DNA from: Pseudomonas schmalbachii
GTDB lineage: Bacteria; Pseudomonadota; Gammaproteobacteria; Pseudomonadales; Pseudomonadaceae
DNA: 64,000 nt
Direction: 5' to 3'
Assembly (NCBI RefSeq): GCF_017589465.1
Contig: NZ_JAELYA010000001.1
Span: 186,001-250,000 of the forward strand
The position numbers and the translations under genes were made by a program. Positions 37,208 through 46,253 of this stretch are shown here, piece by piece. Under the pieces are notes generated by a model. The model worked only from the letters and a program-made list of their open reading frames with translations, was not told the DNA's origin and ran no database searches. Every line of letters starts with the position of its first letter. Positions within the stretch are counted from its first letter, which is position 1.

Positions 37208-38986
37208 ATGTTGCTGCTTCTTCTCGCTTACCTTGGCGGCGTGCTGACCATCCTCAGCCCGTGCATCCTGCCGGTGCTGCCGTTCGTCTTCGCCAGCGCC
37301 GGCCAGCGCTTCTCGCGCAGCGGACTGCCGCTGCTGGCGGGCATGGCGCTGACCTTCGCCGTGGTCGCCTCGCTGGCCGCCGTCGGCGGTGGCTGGGTGG
37401 TCGCCGCCAACCAGTACGGGCGCTGGCTGGCCCTGGCGCTGGTCGCGGTCTTCGGTCTGGCATTGATGCTGCCGAGCATCGCCGAACGCCTGACCCGCCC
37501 GCTGGTCGCCGCCGGCAATCGCCTGTCGGCAGCGGCGCAGAGCGATGGACAGGGGCGTCCCGGCGCATCGTTCGTGCTCGGCATCGCCACCGGCCTGCTG
37601 TGGGCACCGTGCGCGGGGCCGATCCTCGGCCTGATCCTGACCGGCGCCGCGCTGCAGGGCGCCAGCCTGAACTCGGCGTTGCTGCTGCTCGCCTACGCGG
37701 CCGGCGCCGCCACCTCGCTGGCGTTCGCCGTGCTGCTCGGCGGCAAGGTGTTCGCCGCCATGAAGCGATCTCTTGGCGCCGGCGAATGGATCAAGCGCGG
37801 CCTCGGCGCCACCATGCTGGCCGGTGTCGCCGCCATCGCCCTCGGCATGGACACCGGCGTGCTGGCCCGGCTGTCCCTCGCTTCCACCGGCGGCCTGGAA
37901 CAGAAACTGGTGGATAGTCTGGCCACTCCCCGCGAGCGATCTGCACCGGCGATGCGGAACGAATCCGCCGGCATGATGATGGCCGCCAACGATGCCATGC
38001 GCATGCAGAAAACCGCGCTGCCGGACGAAGGCCCCCTGCCCTCGCTGGGCGGCGCCGTGGAGTGGCTGAACTCGCCGCCGCTCAGCGCCGAAAGCCTGCG
38101 CGGCAAGGTGGTGCTGGTGGATTTCTGGACCTACTCCTGCATCAACTGCCTGCGCGCCCTGCCCTATGTGAAAGCCTGGGCGGACAAGTACCGCGACCAG
38201 GGGCTGGTGGTGATCGGCGTGCACGCGCCGGAATTCGCCTTCGAGCGCGATGTCGGCAACGTCACCAAGGCAATGCGCAAGCTCGGCATCGACTACCCGG
38301 TGGCCATCGACAACGACTACGCGATCTGGCGCGCCTTCGACAACCAGTACTGGCCGGCGCACTACTTCATCGATGCCAACGGACGCATCCGCCATCACCA
38401 CTTCGGCGAGGGCGAGTACGAGCAGTCGGAACGAGTGATCCAGCAACTGCTGCGCGAATCCGGCGCGCAGAAGGTCGCCGCCGGCCTGATCGACGTGCGC
38501 GCCGAGGGCGTGCAGCAGGCGGCGGACATGCAGCAGATGCGCTCGCCGGAAACCTACCTGGGCTACGACCGCGCCGAGAACTTCGCGTCCAGCGGCGCCG
38601 TGGTGCCCGATGAACCGGGCAGCTACCGCGCCCCGGCGCAACCGGCGCTGAACCAGTGGGGGCTGGAAGGCAGCTGGACCATCGAGCCGGAACGCGCCGT
38701 GCTCGAAGGCCGGTCCGGGCGCATCGTCTACCGCTTCCAGGCGCGCGACCTGCACCTGGTGCTCGGCCCGGGGCCGGACGGCAAGCCGGTGCGCTTCCGC
38801 GTGACCATCGACGGCAAGGCGCCGGGCGACGCCCACGGCAGCGACGTGGCACCGGACGGCAGCGGCACGATCACCGAGCAGCGCCTGTACCAACTGGTGC
38901 GCCAGCCCGGCGAGATCGCCGAGCGCACCTTCAGCATCGAATTCCTCGACCCCGAAGTCGCGGCCTACGCCTTCACTTTCGGCTGA
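37208..38986 (+). CDS. dipZ: DipZ-type thiol:disulfide interchange protein (CcdA-thioredoxin fusion)
   Basis: A protein of 592 residues. Residues 1 to about 225 form a CcdA-like membrane domain (LSPCILPVLPFVFA and GLLWAPCAGPILGL hold the paired cysteines). About 275-420 is a thioredoxin/TlpA-like domain with CINC near residue 310. The last 150 residues form an extra beta-rich domain (RIVYRFQARDLHLVLGPGPD). It should carry electrons from cytosolic thioredoxin across the membrane to the two exported Msr enzymes encoded on either side. Confidence 0.92.
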   Translation: MLLLLLAYLGGVLTILSPCILPVLPFVFASAGQRFSRSGLPLLAGMALTFAVVASLAAVGGGWVVAANQYGRWLALALVAVFGLALMLPSIAERLTRPLVAAGNRLSAAAQSDGQGRPGASFVLGIATGLLWAPCAGPILGLILTGAALQGASLNSALLLLAYAAGAATSLAFAVLLGGKVFAAMKRSLGAGEWIKRGLGATMLAGVAAIALGMDTGVLARLSLASTGGLEQKLVDSLATPRERSAPAMRNESAGMMMAANDAMRMQKTALPDEGPLPSLGGAVEWLNSPPLSAESLRGKVVLVDFWTYSCINCLRALPYVKAWADKYRDQGLVVIGVHAPEFAFERDVGNVTKAMRKLGIDYPVAIDNDYAIWRAFDNQYWPAHYFIDANGRIRHHHFGEGEYEQSERVIQQLLRESGAQKVAAGLIDVRAEGVQQAADMQQMRSPETYLGYDRAENFASSGAVVPDEPGSYRAPAQPALNQWGLEGSWTIEPERAVLEGRSGRIVYRFQARDLHLVLGPGPDGKPVRFRVTIDGKAPGDAHGSDVAPDGSGTITEQRLYQLVRQPGEIAERTFSIEFLDPEVAAYAFTFG

Positions 38987-39007
38987 CGCGCAGGAGGTAA
39001 CCGCATC

Positions 39008-39733
39008 ATGAACACCTCGATTTCATCCTCACGGCGCGCGCTGCTTGCCGGTGTTGCGACGCTGGCCGCCGGCCTGCTGCTGTGGCAGGGCCAGGTGTTT
39101 TCCATGGGTTCGGCGGAGAAGGCAGTCGCCCTGCCCCCGCCCGCGCTCGACCAGCCGGCCGGCATGGCGAAGACGGATACCGCGATCTTCGCCGGCGGCT
39201 GTTTCTGGGGCGTGCAGGGGGTGTTCCAGCACGTGCGCGGAGTGACCCGCGCGGTGTCCGGCTATGCCGGCGGCACGGCGCAGACCGCACAGTACGAGAT
39301 GGTCAGCAACGGCGATACCGAACATGCCGAGTCGGTGCAGGTCACCTACGACCCGAGCCAGGTTTCCTACGGCACGCTGCTGCAGATCTTCTTCTCGGTG
39401 GCCCACGACCCCACCCAGCTGAACCGCCAGGGCCCGGACCACGGCACCCAGTACCGCTCGGCGATCTTCCCGACCTCCGACGAGCAGCGCCGCATCGCCG
39501 AGGCGTATATCGCCCAGCTCGGCGCAGCCGGTGCCTTCCCCGCGCCAATCGTCACCCGCATCGAGAAGGACAGCGGCTTCTACCCGGCGGAGGATTACCA
39601 CCAGGACTTCATGACGGAAAACCCGAGCTACCCGTACATCGTCATCAACGACCTGCCAAAGGTGGAAAACCTCCGGCAGATGTTCCCCGCGCGCTACCGC
39701 GAACAGCCGGTGCTGGTGAAGAAGTCGGGCTGA
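39008..39733 (+). CDS. msrA: exported peptide-methionine (S)-S-oxide reductase
   Basis: A protein of 241 residues, longer than cytosolic MsrA because of an N-terminal export or anchor segment with paired arginines (SSRRALLAGVATLAAGLLL). The catalytic motif GCFWG places Cys65 in the active site, and EDYHQDF is conserved. It reduces methionine-S-sulfoxide, complementing MsrB. It follows dipZ by 21 bp, and a terminator follows its stop. Confidence 0.94.
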   Translation: MNTSISSSRRALLAGVATLAAGLLLWQGQVFSMGSAEKAVALPPPALDQPAGMAKTDTAIFAGGCFWGVQGVFQHVRGVTRAVSGYAGGTAQTAQYEMVSNGDTEHAESVQVTYDPSQVSYGTLLQIFFSVAHDPTQLNRQGPDHGTQYRSAIFPTSDEQRRIAEAYIAQLGAAGAFPAPIVTRIEKDSGFYPAEDYHQDFMTENPSYPYIVINDLPKVENLRQMFPARYREQPVLVKKSG

Positions 39734-39740
39734 GAAAAGC

Positions 39741-39774
39741 AAAGGCCACCGTTCCGTTTCCGGGCGGTGGCCTT
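39741..39774 (+). terminator. hairpin after msrA
   Basis: AAGGCCACCG pairs with CGGTGGCCTT across a 12-base loop, 8 bp after the msrA stop. Confidence 0.65.
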
Positions 39775-39837
39775 CAGATGCCGAGCACGCAGGATGGGTT
39801 GAGCGAAGCGATCCCCATGACGCAGTGCCCGGCAGTT

Positions 39838-39930
39838 GTTGGGCTTCGCTGCGCTCAGCGCCAACCTACGTCACGCCTCGGAGCAGGTGCGTGCTTTTCG
39901 TAGGTTGGTGCTGAGCCTGCGAAGCCCAAC
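39838..39930. repeat. two half REP elements, GTAGGTTGG family
   Basis: An inverted arm (GTTGGGCTTCGCTGCGCTCA to CAACCTAC, 39838-39869) is followed by a forward arm (GTAGGTTGGTGCTGAGCCTG, 39900-39930), the reverse of the usual order. Both lie between msrA and the DUF1329 gene. Confidence 0.75.
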
Positions 39931-39947
39931 GGTGCAGTGCCTTCAGA

Positions 39948-41318
39948 TCAGCGGATACCTGCGTTGCGCAGGGCGGCCGGGGTGAAGTCCTTCATGGTGT
40001 AGGCCTTGCCGTACTCGGTGGAGCGCTTGGACTCGTTCATCAGACCGAGCACCGAGTAGCGGCCGGCGATCAGGTCATACAGGCTCTGGGCGGCATAGGT
40101 ACTGGAGCCCTGCTGGTAGTCCAGCACCTGGAAGCCCTCGCCCACGCGCCACAGCTGGCCACGGCCGTCGTAGTGATCGACTTCCACCAGTTGCCAGGTG
40201 TCCTCGTCGAAGTACATGTGGCGCTTGGCGTAGATGTGCCGCTCACCCGGCTTGACGGTGCCTTCCACTTCCCACACGCGGTGCAGCTCGTAGCGGGTCA
40301 GGTCCTGGTTGATGTGGCCGGGCTTGATGATGTCGGCGTACTTCAGACTCGGCGACCACAGCTTGTAGTTGTTGTACGGGATGTACAGCTCCTTCTTGCC
40401 GACCAGCTTCCAGTCGTAGCGGTCCGGCGCGCCGTTGTACATGTCGGCATTGTCGGCCACGCGCAGGCCGTCGGCGGCGGTGCCCGGGCCGTCATAGGCG
40501 ACCTGCGGGGCGCGGCGCACGCGGCGCTGGCCGGCGTTGTAAGCCCATGCCAGGCGCGGTTCCTTGACCTGGTCGATGGTCTCGTGGACCAGGGTCACGT
40601 TGCCGGCCAGGCGGGCCGGAGCGACCACGGTCTGGGTGGCGTAGAAGAGGAAGTTGGCGCCCTTGTCCGCCGGCACATCCGTCATCTGCTCCGGGAAGGC
40701 GACGCGCATTTCCATTTCGACAACGGTGAAGGTGCCGTTGGCTTGCGGAGTGGCCTGGGCAATGACCTGCCGGTAGTTGGTGCCCTTGTAGCGGGTCTCG
40801 TGGTTCCACACCACTTCCACGCCGTTCTTCGGAATCGGGAAGGCGTAGTAATGGGACTGGTCGAAGTTCTTCAGGCCGTTGCCGTCGTTGACCGGCTCGG
40901 TGGTCAGGGCGCTCTTCTTCGCTGCGTCGTAGACCTTCTGCGGAGCCGCCGCGCTACGGCGGGTCGGGTAGACCGGAATCTTGTAGGTGTCCGGGTAGCG
41001 CTGGAACAGCGCCTGCTGGCCGGGGGTCAGCTTGTCCTTGTACTGCGCGACGTTGTCCTTGGTGATGGTGAACAGCGGCTTATCGCTTTCGAAGGGGTTG
41101 CCGAGGAAGCCGTTGGCGTCCACCGGAGCGGCGCCCGGCTTGAGACCGCCAGTCCAGGCCGGGATGCTGCCGTCGGCGTTGCCGGCCTTTTCGGCGCCCA
41201 GCGGGGTCAGGCTGGTGCCGAGCTTGGCCGCTTCGTCGGGGCTGACGGCTGCCATGACGCTGGTAGCCAGAAGAGACAGTGCAATAACGCTCGATTTCAG
41301 AATTGTTTTTGTTGTCAT
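39948..41318 (-). CDS. DUF1329 (LolB-like fold) exported protein
   Basis: A protein of 456 residues; GGAGAG lies about 9 nt before the ATG at 41318. It has an N-terminal signal peptide (MTTKTILKSSVIALSLLATS to VMAAVS) and then the family start DEAAKLGTSLTPLGAEKAGN and GSIPAWTGGL. DUF1329 proteins are periplasmic or outer-membrane associated and usually accompany DUF1302 proteins in steroid, terpene or alkane-type catabolic clusters. Transport of a hydrophobic substrate is inferred. It lies downstream of a thiolase operon but has its own upstream region with a 17-bp palindrome. Confidence 0.9.
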   Translation of the reverse strand: MTTKTILKSSVIALSLLATSVMAAVSPDEAAKLGTSLTPLGAEKAGNADGSIPAWTGGLKPGAAPVDANGFLGNPFESDKPLFTITKDNVAQYKDKLTPGQQALFQRYPDTYKIPVYPTRRSAAAPQKVYDAAKKSALTTEPVNDGNGLKNFDQSHYYAFPIPKNGVEVVWNHETRYKGTNYRQVIAQATPQANGTFTVVEMEMRVAFPEQMTDVPADKGANFLFYATQTVVAPARLAGNVTLVHETIDQVKEPRLAWAYNAGQRRVRRAPQVAYDGPGTAADGLRVADNADMYNGAPDRYDWKLVGKKELYIPYNNYKLWSPSLKYADIIKPGHINQDLTRYELHRVWEVEGTVKPGERHIYAKRHMYFDEDTWQLVEVDHYDGRGQLWRVGEGFQVLDYQQGSSTYAAQSLYDLIAGRYSVLGLMNESKRSTEYGKAYTMKDFTPAALRNAGIR

Positions 41319-41468
41319 GGTTTCGCTCTCCGCTATTCGTAGGAAGTGCACGTCGATACAACGCACGAGCCAGTCGTGGTCGACGCTGGTGCTGAATGGC
41401 CACCGATACAGATGAAACAGCGGACATGTCGCGAGCTCATGATCATCACGGGGGGTGGGGAGACATAA

Positions 41469-41485
41469 CTACCCGCGTCGGGTAG
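41469..41485. promoter_or_regulatory. 17-bp perfect palindrome upstream of the DUF1329 gene
   Basis: CTACCCGCGTCGGGTAG lies 151 bp upstream of the DUF1329 start. The core is identical to the site at 3213-3229. It is the only clear signal in 41319-41690, where no gene is seen. Confidence 0.5.
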
Positions 41486-41698
41486 GCAGGGGGCGACGTT
41501 CTGCCACAGCGATGCAGCCGCTCTAGCCCGGAGCATTGATCAATGCGAATGACGCAGGCATCGGCGCGGCATTCGTCGGAAAATGGCGGCGAATTTCGCG
41601 GGCCCGGCAGGCTGGGCGATGGGTAAAACGGAAGGCTGGAAGGGGGAATTGCAGAAGAGGTATTGCGAGAGGGGTATTGCGCAGGGCGTCAGAACACG

Positions 41699-41727
41699 GG
41701 GGCCCCACCCTCAGGCGGGGCCCCGTG
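41699..41727 (-). terminator. GC-rich hairpin after thiolase 2
   Basis: GGGGGCCCC and GGGGCCCCG arms flank a short loop about 30 bp past the thiolase stop. There is no good T run, so termination is uncertain. Confidence 0.4.
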
Positions 41728-41755
41728 CTGTTCGCTCAGTTCACCGAGCCGGCAA

Positions 41756-42946
41756 TCAGCCGCGGCCGTACAGGGTGACGACGCAGGCGCCGCCCAGACC
41801 GAGGTTGTGCTGCAGGGCGAGGTTCACGCCTTCCACCTGGGTGCCTTCGGCGACGCCGCGGATCTGACGGGTCAGCTCGTAGCACTGCGCCAGGCCGGTG
41901 GCGCCCAGCGGGTGGCCCTTGGACAGCAGGCCACCGGACGGGTTGGTGACGACCTGGCCGCCGTAGGTGTTGTCGCCGTCGAGGACGAACTTCTCGGCGC
42001 CGCCGACCGGGCAGAAGCCCAGGGCTTCATAGGTCAGCAGTTCGTTGTGCGCGAAGCAGTCATGCATTTCGGCTACGCGGATGTCCTTCGGATCGACGCC
42101 GGCCTTTTCATAGACTTCCTTCGCCGCGCGCTGGGCAAACTCGAAACCGACGACCTGGATCATCGACTTCGCCTCGTAGGCTACCGGACGGTCGGTGGTC
42201 ATGGACTGGGCGAGGATCACCACGTCGGTGCGCAGGCCGTGCTTCTTGGCGAAGGCTTCGGAGCAGATGATCGCCGCGCCGGCGCCGCAGGTCGGCGGGC
42301 AAGCCATCAGGCGGGTCATCACGCCCGGCCAGATCACCTGGTCGTTCATCACGTCCTCGGTGGTGACGACCTTGCGGAACATCGCCAGCGGGTTGTTGGC
42401 GGCGTGACGGCTGGCCTTGGCGCGGATCGCAGCGAAGGTGCTCATCTGGGTGCCGTACTTCTGCATGTGCTCGCGGCCAGCGCCACCGAACATCTGCAGG
42501 GCGCCCGGAATGCCGGCGACGTCAGCGCACAGCTCGTCGATCACGCCCTGGGTCATGTGGGTGGTAGCGCGGGGACGGTCGTCCCAGTGTGCTTTCAGGG
42601 CACCCGGCTGCATCTGCTCGAAGCCGAAGGCCAGGGCGCATTCCACGGCGCCGGTTTCCACGGCCTGGCGCGCCAGGAACAGCGCGCTGGAGCCGGTGGA
42701 GCAGTTGTTGTTGACGTTGAAGACCGGGATACCGCTCATGCCGACTTCGTACAGGGCGGCCTGGCCGCAGGTGGAGTCACCGTAGACGTAGCCGGCGTAG
42801 GCCTGCTGCACCAGGTTGAAGTCCAGACCGGCATCCTTCAGGGCCAGGCGGATAGCCTCGGAACCCATTTCGATGTAGGTGCCGCTGGTGCCCGGCTTGA
42901 CGAATTTGATCATGCCGACGCCGGCAACGTAGGATTTCTGCGACAT
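41756..42946 (-). CDS. SCPx-type thiolase / lipid-transfer family thiolase (copy 2)
   Basis: A protein of 396 residues, very similar over its length to the copies at 6289 and 52908. It starts MSQKSYVAGVGMIKFVKPG. The nucleophile Cys lies in NVNNNCSTGSSALF, with HDCFAHNELLTYE and KGHPLGATG downstream. It should cleave a 3-oxoacyl-CoA with CoA. It is last in the run MaoC(N)-MaoC-SDR-ligase-thiolase, which reads as a full activation and beta-oxidation set lacking only the dehydrogenase. That enzyme is encoded divergently at 47466. Confidence 0.93.
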   Translation of the reverse strand: MSQKSYVAGVGMIKFVKPGTSGTYIEMGSEAIRLALKDAGLDFNLVQQAYAGYVYGDSTCGQAALYEVGMSGIPVFNVNNNCSTGSSALFLARQAVETGAVECALAFGFEQMQPGALKAHWDDRPRATTHMTQGVIDELCADVAGIPGALQMFGGAGREHMQKYGTQMSTFAAIRAKASRHAANNPLAMFRKVVTTEDVMNDQVIWPGVMTRLMACPPTCGAGAAIICSEAFAKKHGLRTDVVILAQSMTTDRPVAYEAKSMIQVVGFEFAQRAAKEVYEKAGVDPKDIRVAEMHDCFAHNELLTYEALGFCPVGGAEKFVLDGDNTYGGQVVTNPSGGLLSKGHPLGATGLAQCYELTRQIRGVAEGTQVEGVNLALQHNLGLGGACVVTLYGRG

Positions 42947-43081
42947 CTTTGTTTCTCCTGTAGGCGGTGCTTGACCGCGTTGGGGTATTGCGTCCGGGCT
43001 TGCGTTTCGGGCACGTCCGGCTTGTAGAACTTCGGTTGATGTCGCCCACCGCGGACTGCGCGGCAGGCGGGCCAGGATGGA

Positions 43082-44650
43082 TCAGGCGATACCGCGCGCG
43101 CGGCCTTCCCAGAACGGCTTGCGCAGCTCGGTCTTCAGCACCTTGCCGACGCTGGACAGCGGCAGCGCCTCGCTGAACTCGATGCTGCGCGGGCACTTGT
43201 AGCCGGCGATGCGCTCGCGGCAGTGGGCGACGATCTCGTCCTGGGTGGCGTTGCAACCCGGTTTCAGGACGATCACCGCGTGCACGGTCTCACCCCACTT
43301 GTCGCTGGGGATGCCGATCACAGCCGCCTGGGCGACCGCCGGATGGCTGGAGATCGCGGTCTCGACCTCGGCGGAGTAGATGTTCTCGCCACCGCTGACG
43401 ATCATGTCCTTCAGGCGGTCGCAGACGTAGACGAAACCGTCCTCGTCCATGTAGCCGCCGTCGCCGGTGTGCATCCAGCCGTTGCGCAGCGCCTCGGCGG
43501 TGGCTTCCGGCTTGTTCCAGTAGCCGAGCATCACGCTCGGGCCGCGCACCACGATCTCGCCGACGGTACGCCGCGGAACCTCGTTGTCGTTCTCGTCGAC
43601 GATGCGGACTTCCACATGGCTGTACGGCTTGCCGGCGGAATGCATCTTGCCGCTGGCCTCGTGTTCGGGGGAGTGATACTCGGCGGTCAGCTGGGTGGCG
43701 CCGGGCGACAGCTCGGTCATGCCGTAACCCTGGGCGAAACCGGCCGAGGGGAACATTTCACGGGCGCGTTTCAGCAGCGCCGGAGTGATCGGCGACGCGC
43801 CATAGCCGATGCGCAGGATCGAACCGAGGTCGTACTCCTTCGCCTCGGGATTGGCCTCGCGATAGTCCAGCAGCATCTGGATCATGGTCGGCGCGAGGAG
43901 GATCTCGTTGATCTTCTCGTTGTGCACCGCCTCCAGCAGCGCCTTGGGCGTATAGGCCGGCAGGACGACGTGGGTGCCCCCGCTGATGAACAGCGAAACC
44001 ATGGCGGCGAAATCGGCCAGGTGGAACATCGGCATGGAGTGCAGGAAGACGGTCCCGGCGACACAACGCCCCATCACCTGCGATGCCATGGCGTTGAAGC
44101 ACACACCGATGTGGCTGAGCATCACGCCTTTCGGGAAGCCCGTGGTGCCGCCGGTGTAGAAGATACCGAGCAGGGAGTCGCCACCGCGGCGGGCATCCTC
44201 GACCGGCTCGCTCTCGGCGATCAGCGCCTCGTAGGAGAGCATGCCGTCCGGGGTTTCGCCGTCGCCTGCATAGATCAGCGTGCGCACGGTCTTGGCGGTA
44301 TCGAGAATCTGCTGCCCAAGGTGCTTGTAGTTGTCATCGACCATCAGCACCGTGGTGCCCGAATCGTCCAGCGAATAGACGATTTCCGCCAGGCTCCAGC
44401 GGTAATTGACCGGGTTGACCACTGCATCGGCCCAGGGCACCGCCAGGTAATACTCGATGTAGCGCAGGGAGTTGGCCGAAAGCATCGCCACGCGGTCACC
44501 GCTGGCCACCCCGAGCTTCTGCAGCGCACCAGCCAGCCGAGCGACGCGGTCGCCGAACTCGGCATAGCTGATGCCCCGTCCCAGATAACGTATGGCAGTG
44601 GCATGCGGACGCTGCTGAAGGTGGCGGTGCAAACCCTGGGTGATGTACAT
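43082..44650 (-). CDS. fatty-acyl-CoA synthetase (AMP-forming ligase)
   Basis: A protein of 522 residues; GGAG lies 8 nt before the ATG at 44650 (MYITQGL), preferred to 44662. It is a full ANL enzyme: P-loop YTGGTTGFPKGVMLSH, GYGMTELSPGATQL, the hinge GDGGYMDEDGFVYVCDRLKDMI and a C-terminal catalytic Lys region in LSSVGKVLKTELR. It activates a carboxylic acid with ATP and CoA to start the pathway. The exact acid is unknown. It sits between the SDR and thiolase genes of the same operon. Confidence 0.93.
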   Translation of the reverse strand: MYITQGLHRHLQQRPHATAIRYLGRGISYAEFGDRVARLAGALQKLGVASGDRVAMLSANSLRYIEYYLAVPWADAVVNPVNYRWSLAEIVYSLDDSGTTVLMVDDNYKHLGQQILDTAKTVRTLIYAGDGETPDGMLSYEALIAESEPVEDARRGGDSLLGIFYTGGTTGFPKGVMLSHIGVCFNAMASQVMGRCVAGTVFLHSMPMFHLADFAAMVSLFISGGTHVVLPAYTPKALLEAVHNEKINEILLAPTMIQMLLDYREANPEAKEYDLGSILRIGYGASPITPALLKRAREMFPSAGFAQGYGMTELSPGATQLTAEYHSPEHEASGKMHSAGKPYSHVEVRIVDENDNEVPRRTVGEIVVRGPSVMLGYWNKPEATAEALRNGWMHTGDGGYMDEDGFVYVCDRLKDMIVSGGENIYSAEVETAISSHPAVAQAAVIGIPSDKWGETVHAVIVLKPGCNATQDEIVAHCRERIAGYKCPRSIEFSEALPLSSVGKVLKTELRKPFWEGRARGIA

Positions 44651-44855
44651 GCGAAACTCCAATTCTTGTTGCTATTAACCAGTGGTGTCGCTGTTACCGC
44701 CGTGCCGGACTGGCGGTAATGAAATAGGGAATTCCGCGCGAAACGGGCCTGCTTCCATCCCTTGCACGCGGAAATTCGGTGACCATCCCTGGCGCTGCGA
44801 TGGCCGTCCGGGTCATGGACGGCCGCTCGCGGAGTATTGCGGGCCGCTTGCCCAT

Positions 44856-44877
44856 CCTCGCGTCCGGCGACGCGAGG
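44856..44877. repeat. intra-operon stem-loop between SDR and ligase genes
   Basis: CCTCGCGTC pairs perfectly with GACGCGAGG around a four-base loop, about 20 bp past the SDR stop. It may be a partial terminator or a message-stabilising hairpin; there is no T run. Confidence 0.5.
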
Positions 44878-44895
44878 GGGCGCGGCAGACGGGCC

Positions 44896-45720
44896 TTAGC
44901 GCGGGCCGCCGGCGCAGTACAGGACCTGGCCGGACAGGTAGTTGGATTCCGGCAGGCAGAACAGCAGCACGGAACCGGCAGCTTCCTTCGGAGTGCCCGG
45001 ACGGCCCAGCGGGATGCCGGTCTTGGCGCGCTCTACCAGTTGCTCGCTGATACCGACCTTGATCTCGCGACCTTCGATGTTGACGGTCTTGCTGTCCGCA
45101 CCGGCGAAGGGCTCGGTCAGGCGGGTTTCGATGTGGCCGAAAGCGATGCAGTTGACGTTGACCTTCAGGCGGCCCCACTCCTTCGCCAGGGTCTTGGTCA
45201 TGCCCATGATGCCGGCCTTGGCCGAGGAGTAGTTGGTCTGGCCAACGTTGCCGCCAGCGGCTCCGGAGGAGATGTTTACGATCTTGCGGAACACTTCCTT
45301 GCCCTCAGCGGCCTCTTTCTTGGCGGCGGCGCTGATGAACGGCTGGGCGGCACGCAGGATGCGGAAGGGAGCGGTCAGGTGGCAGTCCATGATGGCGTAC
45401 CACTGCTCGTCGCTCATCTTCTGGATCACGTTGTCCCAAGTGTAGCCGGCGTTGTTGACGATGATGTCGATACCGCCATAGGTGTCGACGGCGGTCTTGA
45501 CGAAACGCTCGGGGAAGTCGACAGCGGTCACGCTGCCCACGCAGGCAACGGCTTCGCCGCCGGCGGCACGGATTTCCGCGACTACTTCGTCAGCCGGAGC
45601 CTGGTCCAGGTCGTTGACCACGACCTTGGCGCCATATGCGGCCAGTTGGTGGGCGACCTCGCGGCCGATGCCACGGCCGGAGCCGGTTACCAGGGCGACT
45701 TTACCTTCGAGCTTCTTCAT
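44896..45720 (-). CDS. SDR-family 3-hydroxyacyl-CoA dehydrogenase (copy 1)
   Basis: A protein of 274 residues. It is a classical SDR with VTGSGRGIGREVA (cofactor), VNNAGYTWDNVI, and the catalytic Ser/Tyr/Lys in NISSGAA and YSSAKAGIMG. The closest family type is the MFE-2/HSD10-like (R)-3-hydroxyacyl-CoA dehydrogenase. It should oxidise the product of the MaoC hydratase encoded just upstream. A paralogue lies at 52014. The inserted segment KKEAAEGKEVFRKIVNISS is shared by both. Confidence 0.92.
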   Translation of the reverse strand: MKKLEGKVALVTGSGRGIGREVAHQLAAYGAKVVVNDLDQAPADEVVAEIRAAGGEAVACVGSVTAVDFPERFVKTAVDTYGGIDIIVNNAGYTWDNVIQKMSDEQWYAIMDCHLTAPFRILRAAQPFISAAAKKEAAEGKEVFRKIVNISSGAAGGNVGQTNYSSAKAGIMGMTKTLAKEWGRLKVNVNCIAFGHIETRLTEPFAGADSKTVNIEGREIKVGISEQLVERAKTGIPLGRPGTPKEAAGSVLLFCLPESNYLSGQVLYCAGGPR

Positions 45721-45746
45721 TGTTCTGTTCCTGTTCGGATTCTTGT

Positions 45747-45806
45747 GCAGGGCGGGTGCAACCCGCCGGAGCGGAGTGGCCGATTGGCGGGTTGCACCCG
45801 CCCTAC
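45747..45806. repeat. REP-like inverted repeat, GTAGGGCGGGTGCAACC family
   Basis: GGGCGGGTGCAACCCGCC and its inverted partner lie between the MaoC and SDR genes, inside a presumed operon. Confidence 0.82.
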
Positions 45807-45825
45807 GACGTGTTCGTATGGGTTA

Positions 45826-46242
45826 TCAGGCCAGGGCGACGACTGCTTCGCCGACCAGTTTCTCGTCGCCGTACTGGTTGCCGCAGCGAATGGCCAGGCG
45901 GACGCGCTTCTCGCCGTTCTCTTCGAACTTCTCGGTGATCTTGCCGGTGCAGGTCGGGACGTGGCCGAGCTGGGTGATGCCGGTGAAGCGCACGGAGTAG
46001 CTGCGCAGCTGCGACTGCGGGACCCAGTTGGTCAGCAGGCGGCCGAGGTAGGCAGCGGACAGCATGCCGTGGGCGAACACGTCGGGCATGCGCGCCTTGC
46101 GGGCGAAATCGATGTCGATGTGGATCGGGTTGTGGTCGCCCGAAGCGCCGCAGTACAGGGCCAGGGTGGTGCGGTTGATGGCCGGCAGCTGCAGCAGCGG
46201 GATCTCGTCGCCAACCTGGATATCGGAGAACTGGGTGGTCAT
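45826..46242 (-). CDS. MaoC-like (R)-specific enoyl-CoA hydratase, catalytic subunit (copy 2)
   Basis: A protein of 138 residues with GDHNPIHIDIDFARKA (Asp36, His41) and FAHGMLSAAYLGRLLT. It is closely related to the gene at 7946. It follows its HadA-type partner by 11 bp, so heterodimer formation is expected. It converts a 2-enoyl-CoA to the (R)-3-hydroxy form for the next gene's SDR. Confidence 0.92.
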   Translation of the reverse strand: MTTQFSDIQVGDEIPLLQLPAINRTTLALYCGASGDHNPIHIDIDFARKARMPDVFAHGMLSAAYLGRLLTNWVPQSQLRSYSVRFTGITQLGHVPTCTGKITEKFEENGEKRVRLAIRCGNQYGDEKLVGEAVVALA

Positions 46243-46253
46243 CGAATGGCTCC

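Noticed and set aside
41536-41778. A small plus-strand frame of 80 codons in the gap upstream of the DUF1329 gene
   Set aside because: Arg/Gly-rich translation, no ribosome site, and it overlaps the thiolase 3' end on the other strand.
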